Positions 10,582-19,410 of a stretch of 50,678 nucleotides of DNA are shown here, in pieces. Every line of letters starts with the position of its first letter. Position 1 is the first letter of the stretch. This DNA is from Antarcticimicrobium sp. (GTDB taxonomy: Bacteria; Pseudomonadota; Alphaproteobacteria; Rhodobacterales; Rhodobacteraceae), in assembly GCF_029212575.1 (NCBI RefSeq), contig NZ_JARGPK010000006.1, positions 1 through 50,678 of the forward strand, given 5' to 3'. A model generated the notes under the pieces. It was not told the DNA's origin. It saw only the letters and a program-made list of their open reading frames with translations, and did not search any database. The position numbers and the translations under genes are program-made.

Positions 10582-11429
10582 GCCCGACCTGGACCGGCGC
10601 CGCGCCGGATCCGGTGGTGATCGGGCCGCTGGGCTGGCTGCGGGTGGTTCTGCGCGGCGGCGCGCTGATCCTGCTGATCGCCGTCTGCCTTGTGCTGCTG
10701 TTGCTGCTGCGGTTGATCGAGCGGCCGCTCTTTGGGATGAAACGGCCGATCACGCCGCATATCGTACAATTCGTCTGCCGAAATGCCCTGCGCATCCTCG
10801 GCATGGGCTACACCGCCCACGGCCAGCCGATTCACGGCCCCGGCGCGGTGGTGGCGAACCACAGTTCCTGGCTGGACATCTTCACCCTGAACGCCCGCAA
10901 GCGGATCTACTTCGTGTCGAAAAGCGAGGTCGCCGGCTGGCCTGGCATCGGGGTTCTGGCCAGGGCCACCGGCACCCTGTTCATCGACCGCGACCGGCGC
11001 CAGGCCCGCGCGCAGACCCGGGCCTTTGTCGAGCGGCTTTCTGCCGGGCACAAGTTGTTGTTTTTCCCCGAGGGTACCTCGACTGACGGGCTGCGTATCC
11101 TGCCGTTCAAGTCGACGCTGTTCGGCGCCTTTTTTGCCGCGCCGCTGCGCGAGACCCTGCACATTCAGCCGGTCAGCGTGATCTACCACGCTCCGCCGGG
11201 CGAACCGGCGCGGTTTTACGGCTGGTGGGGCGACATGGAGTTCGGCGGGCATCTGCTGAAGACCCTTGCCGCCCCGCGTCACGGCGCGGTCGAGGTGGTC
11301 TATCACCAACCGCTCAAGGTCTCCGATTTCGCCGACCGCAAGGCGCTGGCGGCCCATGCCGAGGCGCTGGTGCGTGCCGGGCTCGAGGCCTATCTGCCCG
11401 AGGCCATGCAGGCCCGCGACGGAGACTAG
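10578..11429 (+). CDS. olsA: Lyso-ornithine lipid O-acyltransferase (PlsC family)
   Basis: A 283-residue membrane acyltransferase that adds the second acyl chain to lyso-ornithine lipid, and sometimes to lysophosphatidate. A hydrophobic segment at about residues 27-45 anchors it. The acyltransferase motifs are NHSSWLD (94-100, catalytic His and Asp) and FPEGT (163-167, glycerol/phosphate-binding motif in PlsC). The start codon overlaps the olsB stop as ATGA. Assignment as OlsA rather than general PlsC rests on the olsB linkage. Confidence 0.9.
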   Translation: MSPTWTGAAPDPVVIGPLGWLRVVLRGGALILLIAVCLVLLLLLRLIERPLFGMKRPITPHIVQFVCRNALRILGMGYTAHGQPIHGPGAVVANHSSWLDIFTLNARKRIYFVSKSEVAGWPGIGVLARATGTLFIDRDRRQARAQTRAFVERLSAGHKLLFFPEGTSTDGLRILPFKSTLFGAFFAAPLRETLHIQPVSVIYHAPPGEPARFYGWWGDMEFGGHLLKTLAAPRHGAVEVVYHQPLKVSDFADRKALAAHAEALVRAGLEAYLPEAMQARDGD

Positions 11430-11521
11430 GGCGGACAGCGCCAGCGCGAAAACATGGCTCTTGCGTGAATATTTCTGGCCAGCCCGGGCAGGTCGCGCCT
11501 AGGCTCTCGAAGGAAGACGGC

Positions 11522-12733
11522 ATGCAACCGGGCAGCCGCCTTGCGGGCAGGATGCAAAATGGGTTGGCCATGAAACTTTCCAAGATCAGCGTGAATGTTC
11601 CCAGGAAACCATCCAAGGCCGACAAGTCGGCGCTTGAGCGGATCCTCAAGACGCTGCTGGATACGCAGAAGGCCATCGGCGCCGCGCTGGACGAGATCAA
11701 GGCATCCGAACCGCTGGTGCCCGCGACCGTCGACAAGATCCAGAAACAGCGCAAGATCACCGACCGCAGCCGCGCGGCGGAACTCAAGGACCTGGAGAAA
11801 TCCGCCAAGCGGGGGGAATTGCACACCAACCCGGCGAAACTGGAGCGGCTGATCAAGGACCTGAACGCGGATATTGCCAAGATCAACGACATCGAGGGCA
11901 GCGTTCACAACGATCGCGACCTCTACTTCGGCCAGGAACTGGACGCCATCGCCGACGAGATCGAGCGCAACCTGCCCAAGGGGGTGAGCGGCGCGCGCAT
12001 CGGTCTGCCCGGTCTGATCCAGAGATTCACGCGCAAGAACAGCAAGGCGGGCTGGAAGAATTTTTCCAAGGAACGCAAGGCGCTGATCGAGGCCTGCCGC
12101 GATCTTGGCGCGGAAGAGGATCGCAAGAACGGGATCTCGGCACTGGCCAGCGACCGGGAGATGCTCAAACTGAAATACAAGACGCGGCACAAGATCGTCG
12201 AGGCCGGTCTGAAGGACAAGAAGAAGACCCCCGCTGCCGTGCGCAAGGAACTGGAGGATGCCTTTGCAGAGCAGGACAAGCCATCAAAGGCGCGGTGGGC
12301 CGGCTTTCTCCAACTGGGCGCCGGCGGCAGCTATACCCTGCAACAAAGCGGGGCGTTCCGCGGCGCCAAGATCCACCTGACCATGAGCAAGGATTCCTGG
12401 ACCTCGGCCGCAGATGGCGGCGTGTCGATCAAGGACAATTCGGTGCAGCAGATCTTTGAAAAGCTGCTCAAGCAGTCCGGCGCGAACGGCTGGAAAGAGC
12501 TGCATGCGACGCTCGAGGTGCGACTACCCTGCGGTAAGAATCCGCATGTCTTTCTGTTCGCCGGGGTGCCGCCGAGAAACCAGGCCTGGACCGAACTGGA
12601 ATCCCAAACCGGCTGGAGCGCAAAGCTGGCCGCCGACGCGCAGGCGGCGATGCGCGGCGAGTTGGACAAGCTTGCCACCGCCTTGAAGAAGAAGATCAAG
12701 GAGGCCAAGGACCAGCACGGCGCGCCGGTCTGA
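11522..12733 (+). CDS. Unrecognised Lys-rich helical protein
   Basis: I do not recognise this 403-residue protein. Residues 45 to about 260 are highly charged and Lys-rich, predicted mostly helical with coiled-coil character (for example KSALERILKTLLDTQKAIGA). From about residue 265 the character changes to a compact mixed segment with WAGFLQLGAGGSYTLQQSG, GAKIHLTMSKDSWTSAADGG and NPHVFLFAGVPP. A Lys-rich helix ends the protein. No signal peptide or clear membrane segment is seen. ATG 11522 is chosen because AAGGAAG lies five bases before it; ATGs at 11552 and 11570 are alternatives. It stands alone between olsA and rpsB. The layout of a helical N-terminus joined to a small mixed domain could fit an effector or toxin-like protein, but that is a guess. 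Confidence 0.75.
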   Translation: MQPGSRLAGRMQNGLAMKLSKISVNVPRKPSKADKSALERILKTLLDTQKAIGAALDEIKASEPLVPATVDKIQKQRKITDRSRAAELKDLEKSAKRGELHTNPAKLERLIKDLNADIAKINDIEGSVHNDRDLYFGQELDAIADEIERNLPKGVSGARIGLPGLIQRFTRKNSKAGWKNFSKERKALIEACRDLGAEEDRKNGISALASDREMLKLKYKTRHKIVEAGLKDKKKTPAAVRKELEDAFAEQDKPSKARWAGFLQLGAGGSYTLQQSGAFRGAKIHLTMSKDSWTSAADGGVSIKDNSVQQIFEKLLKQSGANGWKELHATLEVRLPCGKNPHVFLFAGVPPRNQAWTELESQTGWSAKLAADAQAAMRGELDKLATALKKKIKEAKDQHGAPV

Positions 12734-12762
12734 CGGCCTTTTAGGCGCGCAGCATATCGGGC

Positions 12763-12791
12763 TTGCGCCCGGCGGCGAACTCGCCTATACG
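12763..12791 (+). promoter_or_regulatory. Predicted rpsB-tsf promoter
   Basis: TTGCGC (12763-12768, within CTTGCGC) is followed after 17 bases by TATACG (12786-12791). The transcript would carry a leader of about 115 bases before rpsB. Confidence 0.65.
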
Positions 12792-12802
12792 CGCGCCATT
12801 CA

Positions 12803-12847
12803 AACCCGCAGGCGGGGTTTGGGCCGGGCAGGGGAGACATCCCTGCC
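12803..12847 (+). promoter_or_regulatory. Structured rpsB leader (two hairpins)
   Basis: Two stem-loops follow the promoter. The first pairs AAACCC with GGGTTT around 12802-12820. The second pairs GGCAGGG (12827-12833) with CCCTGCC (12841-12847) around a GAGACAT loop. S2 represses its own mRNA in many bacteria, so this leader is a candidate S2-binding site. Confidence 0.4.
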
Positions 12848-12913
12848 GGTCCGCCGGTTGGAGCATCCGCTCTGAGACCCCCGCCGAGGCGTAAACCGGA
12901 AAGGAAAATACGC

Positions 12914-13702
12914 ATGGCTCTTCCCGAGTTCACCATGCGCCAGCTGCTCGAAGCTGGCGTGCACTTCGGCCACCAGACCCAACGCTGGAACCCCCGCATG
13001 GCGCCCTATATCTACGGCGCCCGCAACGGCATCCACATCATGGACCTGACCCAGACCGTTCCGTTGCTGGACCAGGCGCTGATCGCTGTGCGCGACACCG
13101 TCGCCAAGGGCGGCCGCGTGCTCTTCGTCGGCACCAAGCGTCAGGCGCAGCAACCGGTCGCGGACGCGGCCGAGAAATCGGCGCAGTATTTCATGAACCA
13201 CCGCTGGCTCGGTGGCACGCTGACCAACTGGAAGACCGTGTCGCAATCGATCAACCGCCTCAAGCAGATCGACGAGGCGATGGAAGCCGGCGCCGAGGGC
13301 CTGACCAAGAAAGAGCGTCTGGGCATGGAGCGTGACCAGACCAAGCTGGAAGCCTCGCTGGGCGGTATCCGCGAGATGGGCGGCACCCCGGACCTGCTGT
13401 TCGTCATCGACGTCAAGAAAGAGGCGCTGGCCGTCTCCGAGGCCAACAAGCTGGGCATCCCGGTGGTCGCCGTGGTCGATACCAACTGCTCGCCCGATGG
13501 CGTCGATTACGTGATCCCCGGCAACGATGACGCCGCGCGCGCGATCTCGCTTTACTGCGATCTGGTCAGCCGCGCCGCGCTCGACGGCATGTCGGCACAG
13601 CTGGGCGCCGCCGGCGTCGATCTGGGCGAGCTGGAAGAAACCCTCGAGGAAGAGGCGCTGGCAGAGGCGCCCGCCACCGAGGGCGCCCCGGCCGAAGCCT
13701 GA
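12914..13702 (+). CDS. rpsB: 30S ribosomal protein S2
   Basis: A 262-residue S2. The conserved opening [25 protein letters not shown] and the segment [17 protein letters not shown] are present, as are FVGTKRQAQ and [12 protein letters not shown]. The C-terminus is an acidic Ala/Glu tail. It begins after GGAAAGGAAAATACGC at ATG 12914 and is followed 77 bases later by tsf, the standard rpsB-tsf pairing. Confidence 0.97.
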   Translation: MALPEFTMRQLLEAGVHFGHQTQRWNPRMAPYIYGARNGIHIMDLTQTVPLLDQALIAVRDTVAKGGRVLFVGTKRQAQQPVADAAEKSAQYFMNHRWLGGTLTNWKTVSQSINRLKQIDEAMEAGAEGLTKKERLGMERDQTKLEASLGGIREMGGTPDLLFVIDVKKEALAVSEANKLGIPVVAVVDTNCSPDGVDYVIPGNDDAARAISLYCDLVSRAALDGMSAQLGAAGVDLGELEETLEEEALAEAPATEGAPAEA

Positions 13703-13779
13703 TCGGCTGTCACGGATCTGACATGCGGGGCGGGCTAAGACCTGCCCCGAACACCCTTTGATTTGAGGAGAGCCAAGAC

Positions 13780-14685
13780 ATGGCAATCACAGCAGCACAG
13801 GTGAAAGAACTGCGCGACTCCACCGGCGCCGGCATGATGGACGCCAAGAAAGCGCTGACCGAAACCGATGGCGACATGGAGGCTGCGGTCGACTGGCTGC
13901 GCACCAAGGGTCTGGCCAAGGCGGCCAAGAAATCCGGCCGCACCGCGGCAGAGGGCCTCGTTGCCCTGCGCATGGACGCAGGCTCCGGCGTCGCGGTGGA
14001 GATCAACTCCGAGACCGACTTCGTCGCCAAGAACGAAGAGTTTCAGACGATGGTCGGTGGTATCGCCGATGTCGCGCTCGGCGTCGATAACGTCGAGGCG
14101 CTGGCCCAGGCCACGATGAACGGCAAGCCCGTGTCCGAGGTCATCGCCGACAAGGTCGGCACCATCGGCGAGAACATGACTCTGCGCCGGATGGCCAAGA
14201 TCAGCGGCACAAAGATCGTGTCTTATGTCCACGGCGCCGCCGCGGAAAACATGGGCAAGATCGGCGTTCTGGTTGCCTATGAGGGCGACGACGACACCTT
14301 TGCCCGTCAGGTTGCGATGCATGTCGCCGCCGCCGACCCGCGTCCCCAAGCGTTGAACGAGGCGGGGCTCGACCCTGCGATCCTGGCAAAGGAGCTGGAA
14401 ATCCAGACCGCCAAGGCGCTGGAAGAGAATGCCGCGGCCGCCAAGCCGAAGCCGGAACAGGTGATCGCCAACAACATCATTCCGGGCCGGATGAAGAAGT
14501 TCGTCGCCGATATCTCGTTGCTCGACCAGCAATTCGTCATCGCCGCGGACAAGATCACCGTGGCTGACGCCGCCAAAGCGGCCGGCGTGACCATCACCGG
14601 ATTCGTCCGGATGGAGGTCGGCGAGGGCATCGCGGTCGAAAAGGAAGATTTCGCCGCCGAGGTCGCCAAGGCCGCGCAGGGCTGA
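13780..14685 (+). CDS. tsf: Translation elongation factor Ts
   Basis: A 301-residue EF-Ts, the nucleotide-exchange factor of EF-Tu. The N-terminal UBA-like domain reads [21 protein letters not shown] with the following [17 protein letters not shown] signature. The TDF motif that enters the EF-Tu nucleotide site is in [11 protein letters not shown]. The two core subdomains and the C-terminal module are present. TGAGGAGAGCC precedes the ATG. A terminator at 14716 ends the rpsB-tsf unit. Confidence 0.97.
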   Translation: MAITAAQVKELRDSTGAGMMDAKKALTETDGDMEAAVDWLRTKGLAKAAKKSGRTAAEGLVALRMDAGSGVAVEINSETDFVAKNEEFQTMVGGIADVALGVDNVEALAQATMNGKPVSEVIADKVGTIGENMTLRRMAKISGTKIVSYVHGAAAENMGKIGVLVAYEGDDDTFARQVAMHVAAADPRPQALNEAGLDPAILAKELEIQTAKALEENAAAAKPKPEQVIANNIIPGRMKKFVADISLLDQQFVIAADKITVADAAKAAGVTITGFVRMEVGEGIAVEKEDFAAEVAKAAQG

Positions 14686-14715
14686 TCGGTCCCGCGACAC
14701 GCGCTGAAAACAAAA

Positions 14716-14748
14716 CGGAGCCGCGCAATGCGCGGCTCCGATCGTTTT
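14716..14748 (+). terminator. rpsB-tsf terminator
   Basis: An 11-pair perfect stem, CGGAGCCGCGC (14716-14726) with GCGCGGCTCCG (14730-14740), closes an AAT loop and leads into ATCGTTTT. It lies 30 bases after the tsf stop. Confidence 0.9.
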
Positions 14749-14946
14749 GACGACCCCTTTTTGATGGGGATGGCGGGATCGCTCAAAATCTCCGGCCCAA
14801 CCGCGGACCAATACGCAACCAAACCGGACGAAGAAGAGGGCCCTGGAATTGGCAGGGGTCTTTCTCCGATGCTCCCAGGCCAAAGCCACCACTCACGGAA
14901 CACGGACAATGTGCTGATTTCCGGCCCCGGTGAAAAGTCATGTATT

Positions 14947-14963
14947 CCTTACCTTGGGTAAGG
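14947..14963. repeat. 17-base palindrome downstream of luxR-type gene
   Basis: CCTTACC (14947-14953) and GGTAAGG (14957-14963) form a perfect inverted repeat around TTG. It lies 52 bases beyond the stop codon of the LuxR-type gene. No T-run follows on either strand, so it looks more like a protein-binding site than a terminator. Confidence 0.5.
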
Positions 14964-15015
14964 TTCGGAAATGCGTCTTGGATCAAGCGGTTGCGGATTC
15001 GCCCCGCGTGACCGG

Positions 15016-15771
15016 TCAGGCCTCGATCACGAACATCTGGTTGTGCAGTGCCGCTTTCATGACCGCCTGCGCCGTGGTCTCGACCGACAACGCCTCGCGC
15101 GCCAGACGCAGATGTTTTTCCACCGTGGCCGCAGTCAGCCCCATCAGCACCGCGATGTCCTGCGTGGTCTTGCCGTCGCCGACCCATTCAAGCGCCTCGC
15201 GCTGGCGTTTGGTCAGCGCGCGGTTCGGCGCCACATGCGGCAGCGTCAGGATCTTGAGGTGGGCGATATTGTTCATCAGCAGGATATCGTCGCCATGGGT
15301 CTGCCAGATGGCATCCACCTCGTCCTGGCTCAACCCCGGCCGGGCACAGAGCGAGATGGCCCCCTTTGACCGGATGGAAACCGAGTTGAAGCTGACCGTG
15401 TATCCGGCAGAGACGCCCATGCTCTGGTTGAACTCATAAACTCTTTGTTCATCGGGGGTTATTGTCCGTTTCGCAACCATCTGGTTGATCATGCGCCAGC
15501 TTCCGGCGCCCTCGTGTTTCAGCGCCCAGTGCAGCATCGGGGCGTGAAAATAGAGCCCACCGTAAACGAACCCCTCAACGTACTCCTTGGGATGATTGCT
15601 GAGTATGACGAAATCCTCGGGATCGCCGAACGATGTTTCAGTGCGATACCGGGTATAGCCGTACAACAGGCGGTCGAATCCGAAGCGGGCCATTTCCTCG
15701 GTATGGGCCGCCCACAGTTCTTCGAGCGAGTTGGCCCGCGTGAGGAATGTCAGGAAACTGCGCAGCGTCAT
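15016..15771 (-). CDS. LuxR-type regulator with autoinducer-binding-like domain (solo)
   Basis: A 251-residue regulator. Residues 1 to about 165 resemble the autoinducer-binding fold and residues 185-245 form a LuxR/GerE helix-turn-helix (LTKRQREALEWVGDGKTTQDIAVLMGL then TVEKHL). By eye-alignment to LasR/TraR, the contacts W57, Y61 and D70 correspond here to Y64, F68 and A77, while P71 (P78), W85 (W92) and the later conserved Gly remain. Loss of the Asp that holds the acyl-homoserine-lactone amide suggests another ligand or none. No luxI gene is in the window. It stands alone between tsf and the MaoC operon. Confidence 0.9.
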   Translation of the reverse strand: MTLRSFLTFLTRANSLEELWAAHTEEMARFGFDRLLYGYTRYRTETSFGDPEDFVILSNHPKEYVEGFVYGGLYFHAPMLHWALKHEGAGSWRMINQMVAKRTITPDEQRVYEFNQSMGVSAGYTVSFNSVSIRSKGAISLCARPGLSQDEVDAIWQTHGDDILLMNNIAHLKILTLPHVAPNRALTKRQREALEWVGDGKTTQDIAVLMGLTAATVEKHLRLAREALSVETTAQAVMKAALHNQMFVIEA

Positions 15772-16013
15772 GCCGGATCCTGCCCTCCCGGCACGAAAAC
15801 CTGCGGAACATGCCCGTGTCCGCTGGCAAGTTCGGATTCATGGATGCAGGCCGCCTGTAAAATGGTACGCGGCGACCGCTCCGGCTCGGCCCGATTGAAA
15901 AACATGTTACTCAAATCCCCACTGAATTCATGGGTACACGTTCAAACCGTAGGCTGTCCAGTTTCTCTTTTCTTTCATGTCTTTAATCAACAGTTTGCCC
16001 TGAGGCTCCGGGC

Positions 16014-16493
16014 TCAGTCCAGGGCCTCGGAAAAGATGCTCAGCCCCAGCCATTCGGCCACCAGCGCGGGGCTGTCGTGCCCTTCGATCTCGATCGTCAA
16101 CTGCGTTTCGCGCAGCAGTTCGGTCGCCGATCTTTGGCGGACCGAGGTCAGCGTGAACCGGCCGCGCAGGCGCGACCCCGCCGGAACCGGAGAGAGGAAT
16201 CGCAACTTGTTGAAGCCGTAGTTGATGCCCATGACCTGCCCGGGCATCTCCTGCATGCAATCATAGCTGAACTGGCTCGCCAGCGAGAGGGTCAGAAACC
16301 CATGCGCGATGGTGCCGCCGAACGGGGTTTCGGCGGCCGCGCGTGCCGGATCGACATGGATCCACTGGTGATCGTGGGTCACCTCGGCAAAGGCGTCGAT
16401 CCTCTCCTGATCGACGGTGATCCAGTCCGACACGCCGATCTCGGTGCCGATCCTGGCCTCCAGATGCGCGCGGGCGGTTTCGATTGCGGTCAT
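16014..16493 (-). CDS. MaoC-family enoyl-CoA hydratase
   Basis: A 159-residue single hot-dog-fold protein of the MaoC/NodN group; family members hydrate 2-enoyl-CoA to (R)-3-hydroxyacyl-CoA. The hydratase-2 motif is visible as ITVDQERIDAFAEVTHDHQWIHVDPARA, with the catalytic Asp and His in the D-H-x-x-x-H-x-D region, and GGTIAHGFLTLSL follows. The ATG at 16493 overlaps the stop of the upstream MDR reductase. The frame extends further upstream to 16976, but that part is an antisense-like reading of the MDR gene. The pair may reduce and hydrate the same class of CoA ester. Confidence 0.9.
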   Translation of the reverse strand: MTAIETARAHLEARIGTEIGVSDWITVDQERIDAFAEVTHDHQWIHVDPARAAAETPFGGTIAHGFLTLSLASQFSYDCMQEMPGQVMGINYGFNKLRFLSPVPAGSRLRGRFTLTSVRQRSATELLRETQLTIEIEGHDSPALVAEWLGLSIFSEALD

Positions 16494-17512
16494 GCTGTGT
16501 CCTTTCCCCGTTTGGGATCCGGGCCGACCCGGACCATGCGTTTTCCCCGGTTCTCCCCGGCCAGCAGGCCGATCAGGGCGGCGGGGGTGTTCTCCAGCCC
16601 CTCGATCACATCCTCGGTCACCTTGATCTGACCGTTCTCGACCCAGGTCTTCAGCGCGCGCAGGGCGGCGGCGTCCTGTCGGGCAAAATCCATCACGATG
16701 AATCCCTCCATGCGCAGCCGCTTGACCACCACCAGCCCGGGCAGGTTGCGCGGACCGGAGGCGGCGGCGCTGTCGTACTGGCTGATCGCACCGCAGCAGA
16801 CCACGCGGCCGCGCTCGTTCATGGCGAAAAGTGCCGTCTCGAGCACCGCCCCGCCGACGTTGTCGAAATAGACATCCACCCCATCGGGGCAGGCCGCGCG
16901 CAACGCCTTGAACATCCCCGGATCGCGGTAATCGATGCAGGCGTCGAACCCCAGTTCCCCGGTGACAAAGGCGCATTTTTCGGCGCCCCCGGCCACCCCC
17001 ACCACCCGGCAGCCCAGCGCCTTGGCAATCTGGCCGACATAGGCGCCGACGGCGCCCGCCGCAGCCGAGACAAGCACGGTTTCGCCTGCGATGGGGCGAC
17101 CCACACTCAGCAGCCCGTGAAAGGCGGTCTTGCCGGCGATGCCGTAGACGCTCATGTGATGGGTGAGCGGCGACATCGGCGGCAGTTTCTGCAGCTGGTG
17201 CGCAGGCACCACCGCGTGATCGGCCCAGACGGTTTCCCCGCCCACCAGATCACCGGCGGACAGGCCCGGCGCCCGGCTCTCGATCACTTCGCACAGCGCA
17301 TAGCAGGGCATCGTGTCGCCCGCCCGCACCGGCGCGCGATAGGTTGCCCCCTGCAACCAGGCGCGGGCGGCGGCGTCGATCGAGATCAGGATGGTGCGCA
17401 ACAGCACCTCGCCCGGGCCAGGGGTGGGCAGATCGACTTCGCGCAGGGCGAAATGCTCCTGGGTCAGCGCCCTGTCCGGCAGGTTGGTGATGGCGATCTC
17501 TCGGGTTTTCAT
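16490..17512 (-). CDS. Zinc-free MDR oxidoreductase (CurA/leukotriene-reductase type)
   Basis: A 340-residue NADP-dependent reductase of the medium-chain dehydrogenase/reductase superfamily. The N-terminal GroES-like domain lacks the Cys/His zinc ligands. The Rossmann domain contains VLVSAAAGAVGAYVGQIAKALGCRVVGVAGG and FDNVGGAVLE, as in the CurA/PTGR family, which reduces the double bond of 2-enals, enones or enoyl-CoA. It starts at ATG 17512 and overlaps maoC by four bases. The head-to-head neighbour, 98 bases away, is a histidine phosphatase. Confidence 0.88.
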   Translation of the reverse strand: MKTREIAITNLPDRALTQEHFALREVDLPTPGPGEVLLRTILISIDAAARAWLQGATYRAPVRAGDTMPCYALCEVIESRAPGLSAGDLVGGETVWADHAVVPAHQLQKLPPMSPLTHHMSVYGIAGKTAFHGLLSVGRPIAGETVLVSAAAGAVGAYVGQIAKALGCRVVGVAGGAEKCAFVTGELGFDACIDYRDPGMFKALRAACPDGVDVYFDNVGGAVLETALFAMNERGRVVCCGAISQYDSAAASGPRNLPGLVVVKRLRMEGFIVMDFARQDAAALRALKTWVENGQIKVTEDVIEGLENTPAALIGLLAGENRGKRMVRVGPDPKRGKDTA

Positions 17513-17610
17513 TCGGTTTCTCCCCTTGTTGTCTGGATGGGGCGTCGCAACGGGTTGCGCTTGCCGCCCCTCCGGCTAGCTTGGCGCGCGACATCGAACC
17601 GGAGGCCCCG

Positions 17611-18267
17611 ATGACCCGCGAATACCGCCAGACCGTCTATCGCCCGCCCGCAGGCGCCGCCGATATCCTGCTGATCCGCCACGGTGAGAGCATGCCGGCG
17701 CGCCCCGGCGAATCCTTTCCGATGACCGGCGGGCACGGCGACCCGGCTCTGCATGAGAACGGACATGCCCAGGCCCATGCGGTGGCCGAACGGCTGCAGC
17801 GAGAGCCGATCGCGGCGATCTATGTTACAACGCTGCAACGCACCCATCAGACCGCCGCGCCGCTGGCCGGGCGTCTGGGCCTTGCGCCGCGTGTCGAGCC
17901 CGACCTGCGTGAGGTGCATTTGGGCGATTGGGACGGCGGATTGTACAGAATCAAGGCCGCCGAGAACGACCCGGCATTCGACCGCGCGCGGCAGCGGCGC
18001 GAATGGGGCGAGATCCCCGGCGCCGAGACCACCGAAGCGCTGCACGCCCGCGTGCGCGCCGGGCTGTTGCGCATCGCCGGGGCCCACCCTGACCAACTGG
18101 TCGCCGCAGTGGTCCACGGCGGTGTGATCGGGGCGGCGATGGCGATGGCGGCGCAGTCGGACGCCTTCGCCTTCAACGGCGCGGCCAACGGCTCGATCAG
18201 CCGGTTGGTGATCCACGGCGACAGGATGACGGTCCGGGGCTTCAACGACTGCGCGCATCTCGGCTGA
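17611..18267 (+). CDS. Histidine phosphatase family protein (RHG motif)
   Basis: A 218-residue phosphoglycerate-mutase-like phosphatase. The phospho-acceptor motif reads LLIRHGES near residues 25-32, and a second catalytic His lies in VVHGGVIGAAMA. The acidic segment DLREVHLGDWDGG matches phosphatases more than mutases. ATG 17611 follows GGAGG by five bases; an upstream in-frame TTG at 17581 has no site. Substrate unknown; it ends seven bases before the stop of the convergent quinone-reductase-like gene. Confidence 0.87.
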   Translation: MTREYRQTVYRPPAGAADILLIRHGESMPARPGESFPMTGGHGDPALHENGHAQAHAVAERLQREPIAAIYVTTLQRTHQTAAPLAGRLGLAPRVEPDLREVHLGDWDGGLYRIKAAENDPAFDRARQRREWGEIPGAETTEALHARVRAGLLRIAGAHPDQLVAAVVHGGVIGAAMAMAAQSDAFAFNGAANGSISRLVIHGDRMTVRGFNDCAHLG

Positions 18268-18274
18268 CCCGGGC

Positions 18275-19270
18275 CTAATCCACCGTCAGCACCACCTTGC
18301 CCATCGCCTTGCGTTCCTCCATCAGCGTCAAGGCTTCGGCGGCCTGCTCCAGCGGGAACCGCGCGCTGATCCGCGGCCTGATCTTGCCCTCGGCGTAAAG
18401 CCGGAACAGATCGGCCATGTTCTGCGCGTGGCCTTCGGGCTCGCGCGCCACTGCCGCGCCCCAGAACACGCCAACGATCTGGCTGCCCTTCAGCAGGGTC
18501 AGGTTCAGTGGGATCTTCGGTATACCTGCGGGAAAGCCCACCACCAGGAACCGCCCCTTCCAGGCCAGCGCGCGCTGCGCCGGTTCAGCGTAATCGCCGC
18601 CCACCGCGTCATAGACCACGTCGACACCGTCGCCCCCGGCCAGCTTCTTGATTTCCGACGACAGCGCCTTTTGCGCGTCGCGGTCCAGCTCGCGCGGGTA
18701 AACCAGCGTCTCATCCGCGCCGATCCCGCGGCAGAACGCCGCCTTTTCCGCGGACGAGACCGCCGCGATCACCCGCGCGCCCGCTGCCTTGCCCAGTTCG
18801 ATCGCGGCGGCGCCGACACCGCCGGCCGCGCCCAGGATCAACAGCGTTTCGCCTGGCTGGATCTGGGCCCGGTCCTTCAGCGCGTGATGCGAGGTGCCAT
18901 AGGTGAACACGAAACAGGCCGCGTCCTCATAGGGCATCGTATCGGGGATCTTCACCGTCTTGGCCGGCTCGACGTTGACATGGCTGGCGAATCCGCCGTG
19001 CCCGGTCAGGGCCAGGACCCGGTCGCCCGGAGCAAAACCCTTCACGCCGTCGCCCACCGCCAGAATCTCGCCCGCGATCTCACCTCCCGGCGCGAAGGGG
19101 CGCGGCGGCTTGAACTGGTAGAGGTCGCGGATGATCAGCGTGTCGGGGAAATTCAGGCCCGCCGCGCGCACCCGTACAAGCATATGGCCTTTTTTCACCT
19201 CCGGGTCCGGCTGCTCGGTCAATTCCAGTGTTTCGGGTCCGCCGGGTGCGGTGCTGAGCATTGCTTTCAT
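18275..19270 (-). CDS. NADPH:quinone oxidoreductase-like MDR protein
   Basis: A 331-residue zinc-free MDR enzyme. The N-terminal domain reads VRVRAAGLNFPDTLIIRDLYQ and PFAPGGEIAGEILAVG, the usual quinone-reductase signature. The nucleotide-binding motif is LLILGAAGGVGAAAIELGKAAGARVIAA, followed by VVYDAVGGD. Homologues reduce quinones or enoyl substrates with NADPH. It is divergent from the acyl-CoA dehydrogenase operon across 140 bases that contain the candidate IclR site, so it may be co-regulated. Confidence 0.87.
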   Translation of the reverse strand: MKAMLSTAPGGPETLELTEQPDPEVKKGHMLVRVRAAGLNFPDTLIIRDLYQFKPPRPFAPGGEIAGEILAVGDGVKGFAPGDRVLALTGHGGFASHVNVEPAKTVKIPDTMPYEDAACFVFTYGTSHHALKDRAQIQPGETLLILGAAGGVGAAAIELGKAAGARVIAAVSSAEKAAFCRGIGADETLVYPRELDRDAQKALSSEIKKLAGGDGVDVVYDAVGGDYAEPAQRALAWKGRFLVVGFPAGIPKIPLNLTLLKGSQIVGVFWGAAVAREPEGHAQNMADLFRLYAEGKIRPRISARFPLEQAAEALTLMEERKAMGKVVLTVD

Positions 19271-19369
19271 CGTATCCTCCCTTTTTCCACGACGGGTCCG
19301 GCCCGCCGCAGCGTCGCATCAAGTCATCCGTTTGCAAATGAGTGTTGTCAATCGAAATTCAAAATGCAA

Positions 19370-19384
19370 TTTTGCTCTGCGAAA
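19370..19384. promoter_or_regulatory. Candidate IclR operator, site 1
   Basis: TTTTGC (19370-19375), TCT, GCGAAA (19379-19384): an inverted repeat with five of six positions symmetrical. Bases AATTTT at 19368 fall 17 bases after TTGTCA (19345-19350), so the site would cover the -10 region of a rightward promoter for the dehydrogenase operon. A matching site lies at 26034. Confidence 0.5.
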
Positions 19385-19410
19385 TAAACCGAGTAACATG
19401 AGGGGGAGGC

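Noticed and set aside
14728-14961. Small plus-strand open frame after tsf
   Set aside because: It begins inside the terminator stem, has no ribosome-binding site and no recognisable feature.
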